Of a stretch of DNA of 7,257 nucleotides, positions 1 to 6,643 are shown piece after piece. The position numbers and the translations under genes were made by a program. Each line of letters starts with the position of its first letter. The first letter of the stretch is position 1. The notes beneath the pieces are model-generated. The model was not told where the DNA came from. It saw nothing but the letters and a program-made list of their open reading frames with translations, and did no database searches. Source of the DNA: RGIG5579 sp045601445 (GTDB taxonomy: Bacteria > Bacillota > Clostridia > Oscillospirales > SIG627); the NCBI GenBank assembly GCA_045601445.1, contig JAZRZQ010000116.1:1-7257 (forward strand), given 5' to 3'.

Positions 1-1
1 C

Positions 2-439
2 GTCATTGTGGAGTGCGCAACTGATAACCGTAACCGTACCAGCGCCGATTTGCGTCATTACTTCGATAAGTTTGGCGGCAACCTCGGTACGACCGGCTGT
101 GTTTCGTATCTGTTCAGCGATAAAGGTATTATTCTCATCGACGCCGAGGGCGTTGACGAGGACGCTATTATGGAAGCTGCGCTGGAAGCGGGCGCGGAGG
201 ACATCGGCCTTGAGGAAGACACCTTTGAGGTTCTGACTCCTCCCGCTGACCTTTACACCGTAAAAGACGCCCTCGAGGCTGCAGGTTACACCGTCCTTTC
301 GACGGAAGAAGCTAAAATTCCCTCTACTTACGTCAACCTTTCCGATGAAGAGTCCGTCATTAAGATGCAGAAATTGATCGATGCGCTGGACGACAACGAG
401 GACGTTCAGAACTATTGGCATAACTGGGAAAACGAATGA
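2..439 (+). CDS. yebC: YebC/TACO1-family translation factor, C-terminal part (5' end outside window)
   Basis: This reading frame is open from the window edge and lacks its start; the 145 residues present are roughly the C-terminal 60% of a family that is usually about 240 aa. Family hallmarks are visible: the ECATDNRNRT segment, followed by the HYFDKFGGNLG and GCVSYLF stretch. Further on come the acidic repeats (GVDEDAIMEAALEAGAED) and the typical ending with DDNEDVQNYWHNWE. YebC proteins are cytosolic. They were long annotated as transcriptional regulators, and more recent work links the family (including mitochondrial TACO1) to relief of ribosome stalling in translation. The stop codon overlaps the start of the SpoU methyltransferase gene (ATGA), suggesting coupled translation. 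The GTG at position 8 is an internal Val codon, not the start. Identity is very secure; the exact subfamily is not determinable from the fragment. Confidence 0.95.
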   Translation, partial: VIVECATDNRNRTSADLRHYFDKFGGNLGTTGCVSYLFSDKGIILIDAEGVDEDAIMEAALEAGAEDIGLEEDTFEVLTPPADLYTVKDALEAAGYTVLSTEEAKIPSTYVNLSDEESVIKMQKLIDALDDNEDVQNYWHNWENE

Positions 440-1218
440 GAAAGGACGCTCAAAAGCGCACGAATTCTTACTATGCGGAGGGAGTAATCTCTGTTCTTTC
501 CGTATTACAGAATCACTCTCGCCCGATGGAAGAAATCTTCTGTCTGCCGACGGTGAAAAAGGACGACCGCCAATTTGTGCGTCTGTTATCGCTTGCTCGC
601 AAGGAGAAGATTCCCGTTTCGGTTTCCACGCAGGAGTTTTTCGATGCCGTTACCACCGGCCACACACACGGAGGCGTGATCGCCTCGGTCGGAGAGAGAG
701 CGATGATTTCGCCTCGTGAGGTTTTTTTGAGATCGACGGGCTTCGTTTTTATGATCTGCGGCATTGAAGATCCTTTTAATTTTGGCTGTGCGATCCGTTC
801 CTGCTATGCCGCAGGCGCGGACGGAATGATCCTGACCCCGCGAAATTGGCTCAGCGCCGCAGGCGTTACCATTCGCTCTTCCGCAGGAACGAGCGAAGCG
901 ATCAACTGCGCGATTGCAGAAGATTCCACCGAGCTTCTTTCTCTTGCCAAGGAAATGGGCTTTCAAGTCGTATGTGCCAGTGAAAGAGATTCCGTTCCGC
1001 TGTTTTCCGCACCGCTGAAAAAGCCGATCTTTCTCATTGTCGGTGGGGAAAAGCGCGGAATTTCCCGTGTTTTTTTGGATGGGGCTGATCTCAAGATCCG
1101 CATTCCCTACGGCAGGGCCTTTCGCGGCTCCTTGACTGCTTCGGCTGCCGCGGCTGTGTGTGCGTTTGAGATCCAGCGCCGCAGTATGGATGCTTCGTTT
1201 CAGGAGAAATCACTATGA
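436..1218 (+). CDS. SpoU/TrmH-family 2'-O-ribose RNA methyltransferase (RlmB-like)
   Basis: A 260-residue protein with the two-part architecture of RlmB-like enzymes. Residues about 8-90 form a substrate-binding domain (YYAEGVISVLSVL, ending at HTHGGVIASVGER). Residues about 100-248 form the SPOUT knot domain that binds S-adenosylmethionine. Motif I is NFGCAIRS, with Asn115 and the catalytic-type Arg121. Motif II is VGGEKRGIS (202-210), with Glu205 and Gly208. Motif III is IPYGRAFRGSLTAS (223-236). Family members methylate ribose 2'-OH groups in rRNA or tRNA; the target here cannot be read from sequence. Motif III has Thr-Ala where SLNVS is usual, so the normally conserved Asn is missing. The gene overlaps yebC and the following protease gene by 4 nt at each end (ATGA). 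Its start is fixed by that coupling and by the family-typical N-terminus. Confidence 0.92.
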   Translation: MRKDAQKRTNSYYAEGVISVLSVLQNHSRPMEEIFCLPTVKKDDRQFVRLLSLARKEKIPVSVSTQEFFDAVTTGHTHGGVIASVGERAMISPREVFLRSTGFVFMICGIEDPFNFGCAIRSCYAAGADGMILTPRNWLSAAGVTIRSSAGTSEAINCAIAEDSTELLSLAKEMGFQVVCASERDSVPLFSAPLKKPIFLIVGGEKRGISRVFLDGADLKIRIPYGRAFRGSLTASAAAAVCAFEIQRRSMDASFQEKSL

Positions 1219-1880
1219 ATCCGATCGTTGAACGCTTGCTTCAAATTTTGCTGTCCTTACCGGCAGTGCTTTTGGCCATCACCGCGCACGAGGCGGCGCA
1301 CGGTTATGCCGCGTATCGACTCGGTGATCCGACCGCCAAGCTTCAAGGAAGACTGTCTATGAATCCTTTGCGTCATCTTGATCCGATCGGCTTCGTTGCA
1401 CTCATTCTGTTTCGCTTCGGCTGGGCAAAGCCCGTCGGTGTCGATTCTCGCTACCTGAAAAATCCCAAAAGAGATATGGCGATCATTTCGCTTGCCGGCC
1501 CGATTTCCAATTTTATCCTTGCTTTTATCGGTGTCTTTTTGCTTGGCCTGTATCTGACCTTTTTGGCACCGATCCTGACCGCAAAGCTTCCGCAGCTTTC
1601 CGTCGTCCTCTATCTCATCCTTTACGAAGTGGTTCTTGTCAATCTCGGTCTCGGTGTGTTCAATCTCGTGCCCATCCCGCCCCTTGACGGTTCCAAAATT
1701 TTGTATTCCTTCTTGCCCAACCGCATTTTGTATCGCATCCTTCCTTATGAGAGATACTGTTCCTTGGCTCTTGTCATTCTCCTTTGGCTCGGTGTTCTTT
1801 CCGTGCCGATTTCTTACGTTTCCTCTTTTATTGAAGGTGTGTTCGTTTGGTTTTGGTCACTTATCTTTCCCGCTCTTTAA
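1215..1880 (+). CDS. M50-family (site-2 protease-like) integral membrane zinc metalloprotease
   Basis: A 221-residue, very hydrophobic protein. The zinc-binding motif HEAAH (His25, Glu26, His29) sits in the first membrane helix. The third ligand is in the NLVPIPPLDGSK motif (150-161; Asp158), and the conserved AGPISN lies at 94-99. This is the compact M50B type found widely in Gram-positive bacteria (YwhC/Rip-like). It has no PDZ or CBS domain and about five to six membrane segments. Such enzymes cut transmembrane substrates within the membrane, but no substrate is known for this small class and none is suggested here. An AGGAG site (1202-1206) lies 8 nt upstream of the start, and the start overlaps the spoU stop codon. 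A 25-nt gap separates it from scpA. All catalytic residues are present, so it is probably active. Confidence 0.93.
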   Translation: MNPIVERLLQILLSLPAVLLAITAHEAAHGYAAYRLGDPTAKLQGRLSMNPLRHLDPIGFVALILFRFGWAKPVGVDSRYLKNPKRDMAIISLAGPISNFILAFIGVFLLGLYLTFLAPILTAKLPQLSVVLYLILYEVVLVNLGLGVFNLVPIPPLDGSKILYSFLPNRILYRILPYERYCSLALVILLWLGVLSVPISYVSSFIEGVFVWFWSLIFPAL

Positions 1881-1905
1881 AAATTGATTTGGAGTGTTTT
1901 GATTT

Positions 1906-2643
1906 ATGGCATCCGATCAGCTTAAATTTAAGCTTGAGATTTTCGACGGCCCGCTTGATTTGCTGTTAGCATTGATCTCAAAACAAAAAATCAATATTTA
2001 CGACATTCCCATTGCTTCCATTCTGGATCAGTATCTGGAGTATATGGAACTGTGTCAGATGTATAATGCAGAGCTTTCGAGTGAATTTATCGTGATGGCC
2101 TGCGAGCTTTTGTATATCAAATCAAAAATGCTCCTTCCTGCCGATGACCAGGACGAGGATCCACGAGAGGATCTGGTTCGCTCCCTGATTGAATACTCTG
2201 AGGTCAAGCGTGCCGCCGAGTATTTATCCGAGCGTGAAAAAATCTATTATCATCGCTATTACCCCACGCCGCAAGAACCGATCGTTAAGGTGCAAATGCT
2301 TCAAACGGATTCAAACCTTCTTTGGGAGGCCTTCCGAGAGCTTCGCACGGCACTTCGAGAAGACCGCGAAAGAAAAAAGAAGGAAGACGTACAAAGCATT
2401 TTTTCGGCTAAGGTCACACCGGTTGAATCTAAGGTCGTGTTCGTTCTTCGCCGTATGGTCAAGGCTTTTCCTCGCGGAAACAGCGTTTCGTTTCGCGCTA
2501 TGATCCGGGAGCAGGGCGACCGCACGGATTGCGTTGCCACCTTCCTTGCCATTTTGGAGCTCATTCAAAGTGGCAGAGTTCGCTTTGAAAAATCGGACGG
2601 CGATTATATTATGAGCCTCAATTTGGAAAAGAAAGGAGCGTAG
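1906..2643 (+). CDS. scpA: Segregation and condensation protein A (kleisin)
   Basis: A 245-residue kleisin subunit of the Smc-ScpAB complex, which compacts and segregates the chromosome. The N-terminal Smc-neck-binding helix carries the signature FDGPLDLLL (13-21), and residues 70-78 read YIKSKMLLP, both diagnostic. The middle (about 80-170) is charged and likely flexible, as expected for the ScpB-binding linker, including a run of basic and acidic residues at 150-162. Residues about 171-238 form the C-terminal winged helix that binds the Smc head (VESKVVFVLRRMVKAF; ending DGDYIMSLNL). Length is normal for the family. A GGAG (1891-1894) precedes the start by 11 nt. scpB follows after 3 nt, and its Shine-Dalgarno site lies inside the scpA end. 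Confidence 0.97.
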   Translation: MASDQLKFKLEIFDGPLDLLLALISKQKINIYDIPIASILDQYLEYMELCQMYNAELSSEFIVMACELLYIKSKMLLPADDQDEDPREDLVRSLIEYSEVKRAAEYLSEREKIYYHRYYPTPQEPIVKVQMLQTDSNLLWEAFRELRTALREDRERKKKEDVQSIFSAKVTPVESKVVFVLRRMVKAFPRGNSVSFRAMIREQGDRTDCVATFLAILELIQSGRVRFEKSDGDYIMSLNLEKKGA

Positions 2644-2646
2644 GCT

Positions 2647-3222
2647 ATGGAGTATTCTCTGCAATACGTCAGCTATGATAAGGAGTATCTTGTCAATGCG
2701 CTCGAAGCCATCCTTTTTGCAGGCGGCGATCCCGTGCCGCTGGAGCGATTGGCCTTGATCTTTGATATCACAAAGGTTGAGGTGTCTCTGGTTGCCGAGG
2801 CACTTGAAAAGCGGCTTGCTCAAAAGGACTCCTCTTTTGAATTGGTTCGTCTTGCCGACTCGCTTCAGCTTTGTACAAAAAAAGAATACGCTCAGCCCGT
2901 GCAGAAGTTCCTTGAGATCAAGCGTACCGCTCCCATTTCCAAAGCGGCACTCGAGGCTCTATCCATCGTGGCGTATAAACAGCCCGTCACCAAGACCTAC
3001 ATTGAGCAGGTTCGCGGGGTCGATTGCTCCGGCATCATCGCCACCCTCATCCAGCGTGAGCTGATCGAGGAGTGCGGTCGTCTGGATGCACCCGGCCGTC
3101 CGATCTTATATCAGACCACGCCAAACTTCTTGCGTTGCTTCGGATTATCCAGCCTTGAGGAGCTTCCCGGCGAAACCTCTGTTCAGCTACGAATTGATTC
3201 CGAGCCTCCGACGGAAGAATGA
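2647..3222 (+). CDS. scpB: Segregation and condensation protein B
   Basis: A 191-residue partner of ScpA in the Smc complex, where ScpB dimers bind the kleisin linker. Two winged-helix domains are expected: about 13-78 (EYLVNALEAILFAGGDPVPL) and about 97-165. The second contains the family signature ISKAALEALSIVAYKQPVT (97-115) and VRGVDCSG (122-129), then GRPILYQTTPNFLRCFGL (150-167). The tail is short and acidic (SEPPTEE). The Shine-Dalgarno AAAGGAG (2632-2638) lies in the last codons of scpA, 8 nt before the start, so the two are made together. The stop overlaps the start of the next gene by ATGA. Length and motifs are normal. Confidence 0.97.
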   Translation: MEYSLQYVSYDKEYLVNALEAILFAGGDPVPLERLALIFDITKVEVSLVAEALEKRLAQKDSSFELVRLADSLQLCTKKEYAQPVQKFLEIKRTAPISKAALEALSIVAYKQPVTKTYIEQVRGVDCSGIIATLIQRELIEECGRLDAPGRPILYQTTPNFLRCFGLSSLEELPGETSVQLRIDSEPPTEE

Positions 3223-3839
3223 CGGTTCTTTGGATCATCCTTGCTCTGATCTCTTTCCTGCTTTTTCTTTTGTTTCTTAACGTGCATTTGATTTTTATAT
3301 ACGATCAGCACGCAACGGTCACCCTACGCATCCTCTTTCTTCGCTTTGATGCGATGAAGCTTTTTCGGAGCTTAACCGAGCAAAAGAAAGGCGACGAGAA
3401 AAAAGAGCCGACTGCTCCCAAGGATCAGCAAAACAGAAAGGCAGATCCCGTCGGATTTGCCAAGTTTTTATCTCATATCACAAGAATTATCGCTTTGGCG
3501 GTCAAAGAGCATTTTTCGAAAATGAAGATCAATTTGAAACGCCTTCAAATTTCGATCGGTACTGATGATGCCGCTAAGACGGCCTTGCTTTGCGGCGGTG
3601 TCATTCAAGTGGCCAATGTCTTGTGCGAATTACTCAGGCGCTTTTCCCGTTTCCGATGTGATAATCGCAACCTTTCCGTTTCGCCTGACTTTACCTCTGA
3701 GCAAAGTCGCTTTTCCATTCATTTGGATCTCTCATCCAAGCCGATCCATATTATCGGAGTGCTTCTCCGTTCATATTTCAGATTTTTTGAAAGAGAGGAA
3801 GTTCAGAATGCAAGAAATACCACTCAAACAGGTCATTGA
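3219..3839 (+). CDS. DUF2953 (YtfI-like) membrane-anchored protein
   Basis: A 206-residue protein of unknown biochemical function. Residues 3-27 form one strongly hydrophobic N-terminal membrane segment. A lysine- and glutamate-rich stretch (55-75) follows, then a domain (about 80-190) containing the DUF2953-type segment IGTDDAAKTALLCGGV (113-128) and a C-terminal basic/aromatic region. In Bacillus subtilis a DUF2953 protein (YtfI) is encoded directly before ytfJ, and the same order occurs here, which supports the call more than the weak sequence motif does. Its start overlaps the scpB stop (ATGA). Its 3' end overlaps ytfJ by 32 nt, so expression is likely coupled to both. Topology is probably N-terminus anchored, with the orientation of the domain uncertain. 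Confidence 0.75.
   Translation: MTVLWIILALISFLLFLLFLNVHLIFIYDQHATVTLRILFLRFDAMKLFRSLTEQKKGDEKKEPTAPKDQQNRKADPVGFAKFLSHITRIIALAVKEHFSKMKINLKRLQISIGTDDAAKTALLCGGVIQVANVLCELLRRFSRFRCDNRNLSVSPDFTSEQSRFSIHLDLSSKPIHIIGVLLRSYFRFFEREEVQNARNTTQTGH
3793..3798 (+). promoter_or_regulatory. Shine-Dalgarno site that sets the ytfJ start
   Basis: GAGAGG lies 9 nt before the ATG at 3808, inside the 3' end of the preceding gene. The reading frame stays open upstream to 3565, but that upstream stretch is the DUF2953 gene read in the wrong frame and has no family similarity. Confidence 0.7.
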
Positions 3840-4284
3840 TGCCTCCTTGGAGAATATTCGCAAGGTACTTGATGCTGACGCGGTTGTCGGCACGCCCATC
3901 TCGCTTCCCGACGGTACGACCATCATTCCGATCTCAAAGGTAAGCTGTGGCTTTACCTCCGGCGGTGTTGATTTTGACAGTAAACTCAATCCCCGTCGCG
4001 ACGTTCCTCATTTCGGCGGCGGTAACGGCGCGGGAATGTCGATCACTCCCTTGACCTTTCTGATCGTTCGCAACGGGGAGGTTCGCTTGATGAACGTGAA
4101 CGGAACGAATGCCTCGTCCGACAGCGCTATCGTTAATACGATCTCCGATTTTGTGGATAAGTCGCCGGCTATCATTGAAAAGATTAAATCCTATTTTAAA
4201 AAGGATAAGAGGGAAGAGACACAGCCCGTGGAGCAAGCGGCCGCCGAAAACGTCGCGGATGCTGCCAAAACAAGCGCTGAGTAA
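3808..4284 (+). CDS. ytfJ: GerW/YtfJ-family protein
   Basis: A 158-residue protein of the GerW (YtfJ) family. The diagnostic segments are VVGTPISLPDGTTIIPISKV (26-45), the glycine-rich HFGGGNGAGMSITPLTFL (68-85) and the hydrophobic IVRNGEVRLMNV. In Bacillus, YtfJ is a sporulation protein needed for normal germination, but homologues also occur in Clostridia not known to sporulate, so spore formation is suggested, not proven. The C-terminus (about 131-158) is a low-complexity Lys/Glu then Ala-rich tail that is probably disordered. The start was chosen from the GAGAGG site and from family length (about 150 aa). It overlaps the upstream DUF2953 gene by 32 nt in another frame, and dacF follows after 57 nt. 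Confidence 0.94.
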   Translation: MQEIPLKQVIDASLENIRKVLDADAVVGTPISLPDGTTIIPISKVSCGFTSGGVDFDSKLNPRRDVPHFGGGNGAGMSITPLTFLIVRNGEVRLMNVNGTNASSDSAIVNTISDFVDKSPAIIEKIKSYFKKDKREETQPVEQAAAENVADAAKTSAE

Positions 4285-4330
4285 CGAATGAATATAAATC
4301 CTCCGACATACAATCCAATAAGGATGTTTG

Positions 4331-4335
4331 GGAGG
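4331..4335 (+). promoter_or_regulatory. Shine-Dalgarno site that sets the dacF start
   Basis: A perfect GGAGG lies 6 nt before the ATG at 4342. In-frame ATGs at 4288 and 4324 lack such a site and would put extra polar residues in front of the signal peptide, so 4342 is preferred. Confidence 0.8.
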
Positions 4336-4341
4336 AAATAT

Positions 4342-5496
4342 ATGAAACAGGGTTGCGTTCGTCTTATTTCTGCGTTACTATTTGCACTGGTTTTACTTCG
4401 AAGTGTTGCCATGCTACCGGTCTTGGCATCGGATGATGGCTCGGTGTCGGTGTCTGCTTCCGTTTCGGCGCAGAGTTATTGCTTGATGGATGCCGACAGC
4501 GGCGAGATTCTTTCTTCCGTCGGGGAAGATAAGCCTCTTCCGATGGCGAGCACCACCAAATTGATGACCTGCCTTCTTGCATTGGAGAAGGCGAGTCTTT
4601 CGGATGTTGTTTCGATTCACCCGACCGCAGTTGGCACTGAGGGATCTTCCGTTTACCTGACAAAAGGGGAGAGCCTTTCGATGGAAAATCTTCTGTATGC
4701 CTTGATGCTCGAAAGTGCGAACGATGCCGCGGTTGCGATTGCCTTGCACCTGTCAGCATCCATCGCTGAATTTTCGGAGCTAATGAACGAGAAGGCGCGT
4801 GAAATCGGGATGGTAAACACGACGTTTCAAAACCCGCACGGGCTCCCTGCCGAAAATCACAAGTCAACGGCAAAGGATCTTGCGATTTTGATGTCTGAGG
4901 CACTGAAAAATCCGGCTTTTTGCGAGATCATCGCGACGCAAACCAAAACCATTCCTGCGCCAAACGGTGCATCAAGATTTCTGTCCAATCACAATCGCCT
5001 GCTTCGCTCGTATGAGGCTTGCATCGGCGGTAAGACCGGTTTTACCAAGGCCGCGGGCAGATGCCTCGTCACGGCTGCGGAACAGAATCACAAAAAATTG
5101 GTTTGCGCAACGCTTGCCGCGCCCGACGATTGGAATGACCATCAGGAGCTGTATGAATACGGCTTTTCCCTCTATAGCCCTGTCTCGATTTGCGAGGCCG
5201 CAAGTCTAAAGTTCACCGTCCCCGTCGTCGGAGGCACACGTTCTGACTTGCCCGTTGTCAACATTGATTCCGTTTCACTGTTGCTGAGGAAGGATCAGCA
5301 CGTCGAAACGGTGGTTGAATTGCCACGCTTTCTTTATGCTCCGATTCTAATGGAGGGGCAAGCACTCGGGGAAGCCGTATTTTACCAAAACGGACGCGAA
5401 GTTAAAAGAATTCCGCTTGTTGCCACCGAAACCGTTGCGGCAAGGGAAGTAAAATTAAGCCTATTGGAAAAGATTCGGAATTGGTTCCGAAGGTAA
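4342..5496 (+). CDS. dacF: D-alanyl-D-alanine carboxypeptidase (DacF/PBP5 type, peptidase S11)
   Basis: A 384-residue secreted low-molecular-weight penicillin-binding protein. It removes the terminal D-Ala from peptidoglycan pentapeptides and so limits cross-linking. Residues 1-29 form a signal peptide (KQGCVR, hydrophobic core, then VLA before Ser30 as likely cleavage site). All three active-site motifs are present: S70-T-T-K73, S125-A-N127 and K231-T-G233. Typical flanking segments are NPHGLP (164-169) and the catalytic-domain end near 282. The C-terminal beta domain of the PBP5 family covers about 284-366. The last residues (LLEKIRNWFRR) form an amphipathic basic helix of the kind that anchors these enzymes to the outer face of the membrane. 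In Bacillus dacF is expressed during sporulation, and its placement after ytfJ fits, although a housekeeping role is equally possible. Confidence 0.95.
   Translation: MKQGCVRLISALLFALVLLRSVAMLPVLASDDGSVSVSASVSAQSYCLMDADSGEILSSVGEDKPLPMASTTKLMTCLLALEKASLSDVVSIHPTAVGTEGSSVYLTKGESLSMENLLYALMLESANDAAVAIALHLSASIAEFSELMNEKAREIGMVNTTFQNPHGLPAENHKSTAKDLAILMSEALKNPAFCEIIATQTKTIPAPNGASRFLSNHNRLLRSYEACIGGKTGFTKAAGRCLVTAAEQNHKKLVCATLAAPDDWNDHQELYEYGFSLYSPVSICEAASLKFTVPVVGGTRSDLPVVNIDSVSLLLRKDQHVETVVELPRFLYAPILMEGQALGEAVFYQNGREVKRIPLVATETVAAREVKLSLLEKIRNWFRR
5489..5493 (+). promoter_or_regulatory. Shine-Dalgarno site that sets the pseudouridine synthase start
   Basis: GAAGG lies 8 nt before the ATG at 5502 and overlaps the last codons of dacF. 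An in-frame TTG at 5481 inside dacF has no comparable site. Confidence 0.6.
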
Positions 5497-5501
5497 AAAG
5501 T

Positions 5502-6239
5502 ATGGAAGAAATCAGAATTCAAAAATATCTTGCCGACTGCGGCGTGATGAGCCGACGCAAAGCGGAGGAAGAGATCACAAAAGGCGCTGTCTCGATCAAC
5601 GGCCATCCTGCCTTGATCGGACAAAAGGTTCGACCGGGCCGTGATTTTGTCACCTATTTGGGCAAGACGGTTGTCAAAAACGATAAAAAGATTTATTTGA
5701 AGCTCAATAAGCCGCGCGGCTACGTTTCCACCATGTCGGATGAAAAGGGGAGAAAGTGCCTCGCCGATCTGGTGAAAAACGTGCCGGAGCGCGTTTATCC
5801 CATCGGCAGACTTGATCTCGATTCGGAGGGACTGATCCTGATGACCAACGACGGCGAGCTTGCCAATGCTATGATGCATCCTCGCTCCGAGATCGAAAAG
5901 GTGTACGTCGTTAAGGTTCGCACCGTTCCCACCGACGAGCAGATGCGAAAGCTCAATGCCTCGATGGAAATCGACGGATATACCATCCGCCCCTGTCGCG
6001 TTTCCTGCCCCGAGCCTGTCATTCCCACAAAGCTTCGCTTTATTCTGACCGAGGGCAGAAATCGTCAGATCCGAAAGATGTGTGAGAAGGTCGGCCTTGA
6101 GGTAACCAGATTAAAGCGCATTGCCGAGGGTAAGGTTCAACTCGGATCGCTTCGCTCCGGTACTTGGGAAGAATTGGAAGGAAAGGAATTGAGCGCACTT
6201 CTCGCGCTGAAGCAAAATGATTCATTTAGCACCCTTTGA
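5502..6239 (+). CDS. rluB: rRNA pseudouridine synthase, RsuA/RluB family
   Basis: A 245-residue enzyme that isomerises a uridine in rRNA to pseudouridine. Residues 4-50 form an S4 RNA-binding domain (RIQKYLADCGVMSRRKAEE, then GAVSINGH). The catalytic domain follows (about 64-235). It contains LNKPRGYVST (68-77), the catalytic motif GRLDLDSEGL with nucleophilic-type Asp105 (102-111), and the closing motif EGRNRQIRKM (184-193). These features place it in the RsuA/RluB/RluE/RluF group. RluB (23S U2605 in E. coli numbering) is the common Gram-positive member, and the length and S4 domain agree, but the exact site is inferred. It starts 5 nt after the dacF stop, and its 3' end overlaps the next gene by 23 nt. 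Confidence 0.93.
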   Translation: MEEIRIQKYLADCGVMSRRKAEEEITKGAVSINGHPALIGQKVRPGRDFVTYLGKTVVKNDKKIYLKLNKPRGYVSTMSDEKGRKCLADLVKNVPERVYPIGRLDLDSEGLILMTNDGELANAMMHPRSEIEKVYVVKVRTVPTDEQMRKLNASMEIDGYTIRPCRVSCPEPVIPTKLRFILTEGRNRQIRKMCEKVGLEVTRLKRIAEGKVQLGSLRSGTWEELEGKELSALLALKQNDSFSTL

Positions 6240-6639
6240 GTCGCTTGCCGAGCATCAGAATTATTGCCGTATGGCAAACGTGCCCTTTGAAGATGGCGCC
6301 GTCGGCTTCAAGATCTTCTCCGATGAAGAAGAAAAAGCGCTTTGTCAGCTCAAATTCGTCGGATCGGCGGCATACGTTTTAAATTTGTGCGCAATTCAAG
6401 AAAAAATTTCGGTCGAAACCCTTGCCAACGTCTTTGTCAGTGTGGTAGAATTTCTAAGGCGTGTTGAGGTCGATTCGATCGTGTATCCCATTCAGTCAAA
6501 AAATGACGTTACGATCGCTGAGGCGCTTGGCTTTGATCGCATCACGGAGTCGATGTACGTGTTCGATTTCGTGTCGGATGAGCCTTGCGAAAACGAAGGC
6601 TGTAGTTGTCACGATCACAAGCATAACCATGAACGCTAA
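6217..6639 (+). CDS. Small protein with Cys/His-rich C-terminal tail, possibly a degenerate GNAT-like fold
   Basis: A 140-residue protein I do not recognise firmly. Residues about 40-118 alternate predicted strands and helices (CQLKFVGSAAYVLNLCAI, ISVETLANVFVSVVEFLRR, SIVYPIQ, AEALGFDRITESMYVFDF). The last part resembles the helix-strand-'aLGF' ending of Gcn5-type N-acetyltransferases, but no acetyl-CoA pyrophosphate-binding loop (R/QxxGxG/A) is visible, so activity is doubtful. The last 17 residues hold Cys124, Cys129, Cys131 and His132, 134, 136 and 138, a likely metal-binding tail. The ATG at 6217 overlaps the pseudouridine synthase by 23 nt and lacks a strong Shine-Dalgarno site, so translation is probably coupled. 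An ATG at 6271 is a less likely alternative. The stop is 4 nt before the tmRNA. Confidence 0.7.
   Translation: MIHLAPFESLAEHQNYCRMANVPFEDGAVGFKIFSDEEEKALCQLKFVGSAAYVLNLCAIQEKISVETLANVFVSVVEFLRRVEVDSIVYPIQSKNDVTIAEALGFDRITESMYVFDFVSDEPCENEGCSCHDHKHNHER
6422..6451 (+). promoter_or_regulatory. Candidate sigma-A promoter inside the 140-aa gene, possibly for ssrA
   Basis: TTGCCA (6422-6427; 5 of 6 to the -35 consensus) and TAGAAT (6446-6451; 5 of 6 to the -10 consensus) are separated by 18 nt, with a TG one base before the -10 (extended -10). Initiation near 6458 would give a leader of about 185 nt before the tmRNA 5' end, removable by RNase P. It lies inside coding sequence and could be a chance match. 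Confidence 0.35.
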
Positions 6640-6643
6640 ATTT

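Noticed and set aside
586..966. 126-codon minus-strand frame opposite the SpoU gene
   Set aside because: Shadow frame with no recognisable domain; the sense strand encodes a clear methyltransferase.
3565..3807. N-terminal extension of ytfJ
   Set aside because: The stretch is the DUF2953 gene in another frame, has no GerW similarity, and the ATG at 3808 has a good Shine-Dalgarno site and gives normal family length.
4364..4903. 179-codon minus-strand frame opposite dacF
   Set aside because: It has low-complexity Ser/Pro/Arg composition typical of an antisense shadow and lies wholly within a gene with all catalytic motifs intact.
6606..6634. Promoter for ssrA close to its 5' end (TTGTCA at 6606-6611)
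   Set aside because: The -35 match is good, but no acceptable -10 (best about 3 of 6) occurs at 15-18 nt spacing.
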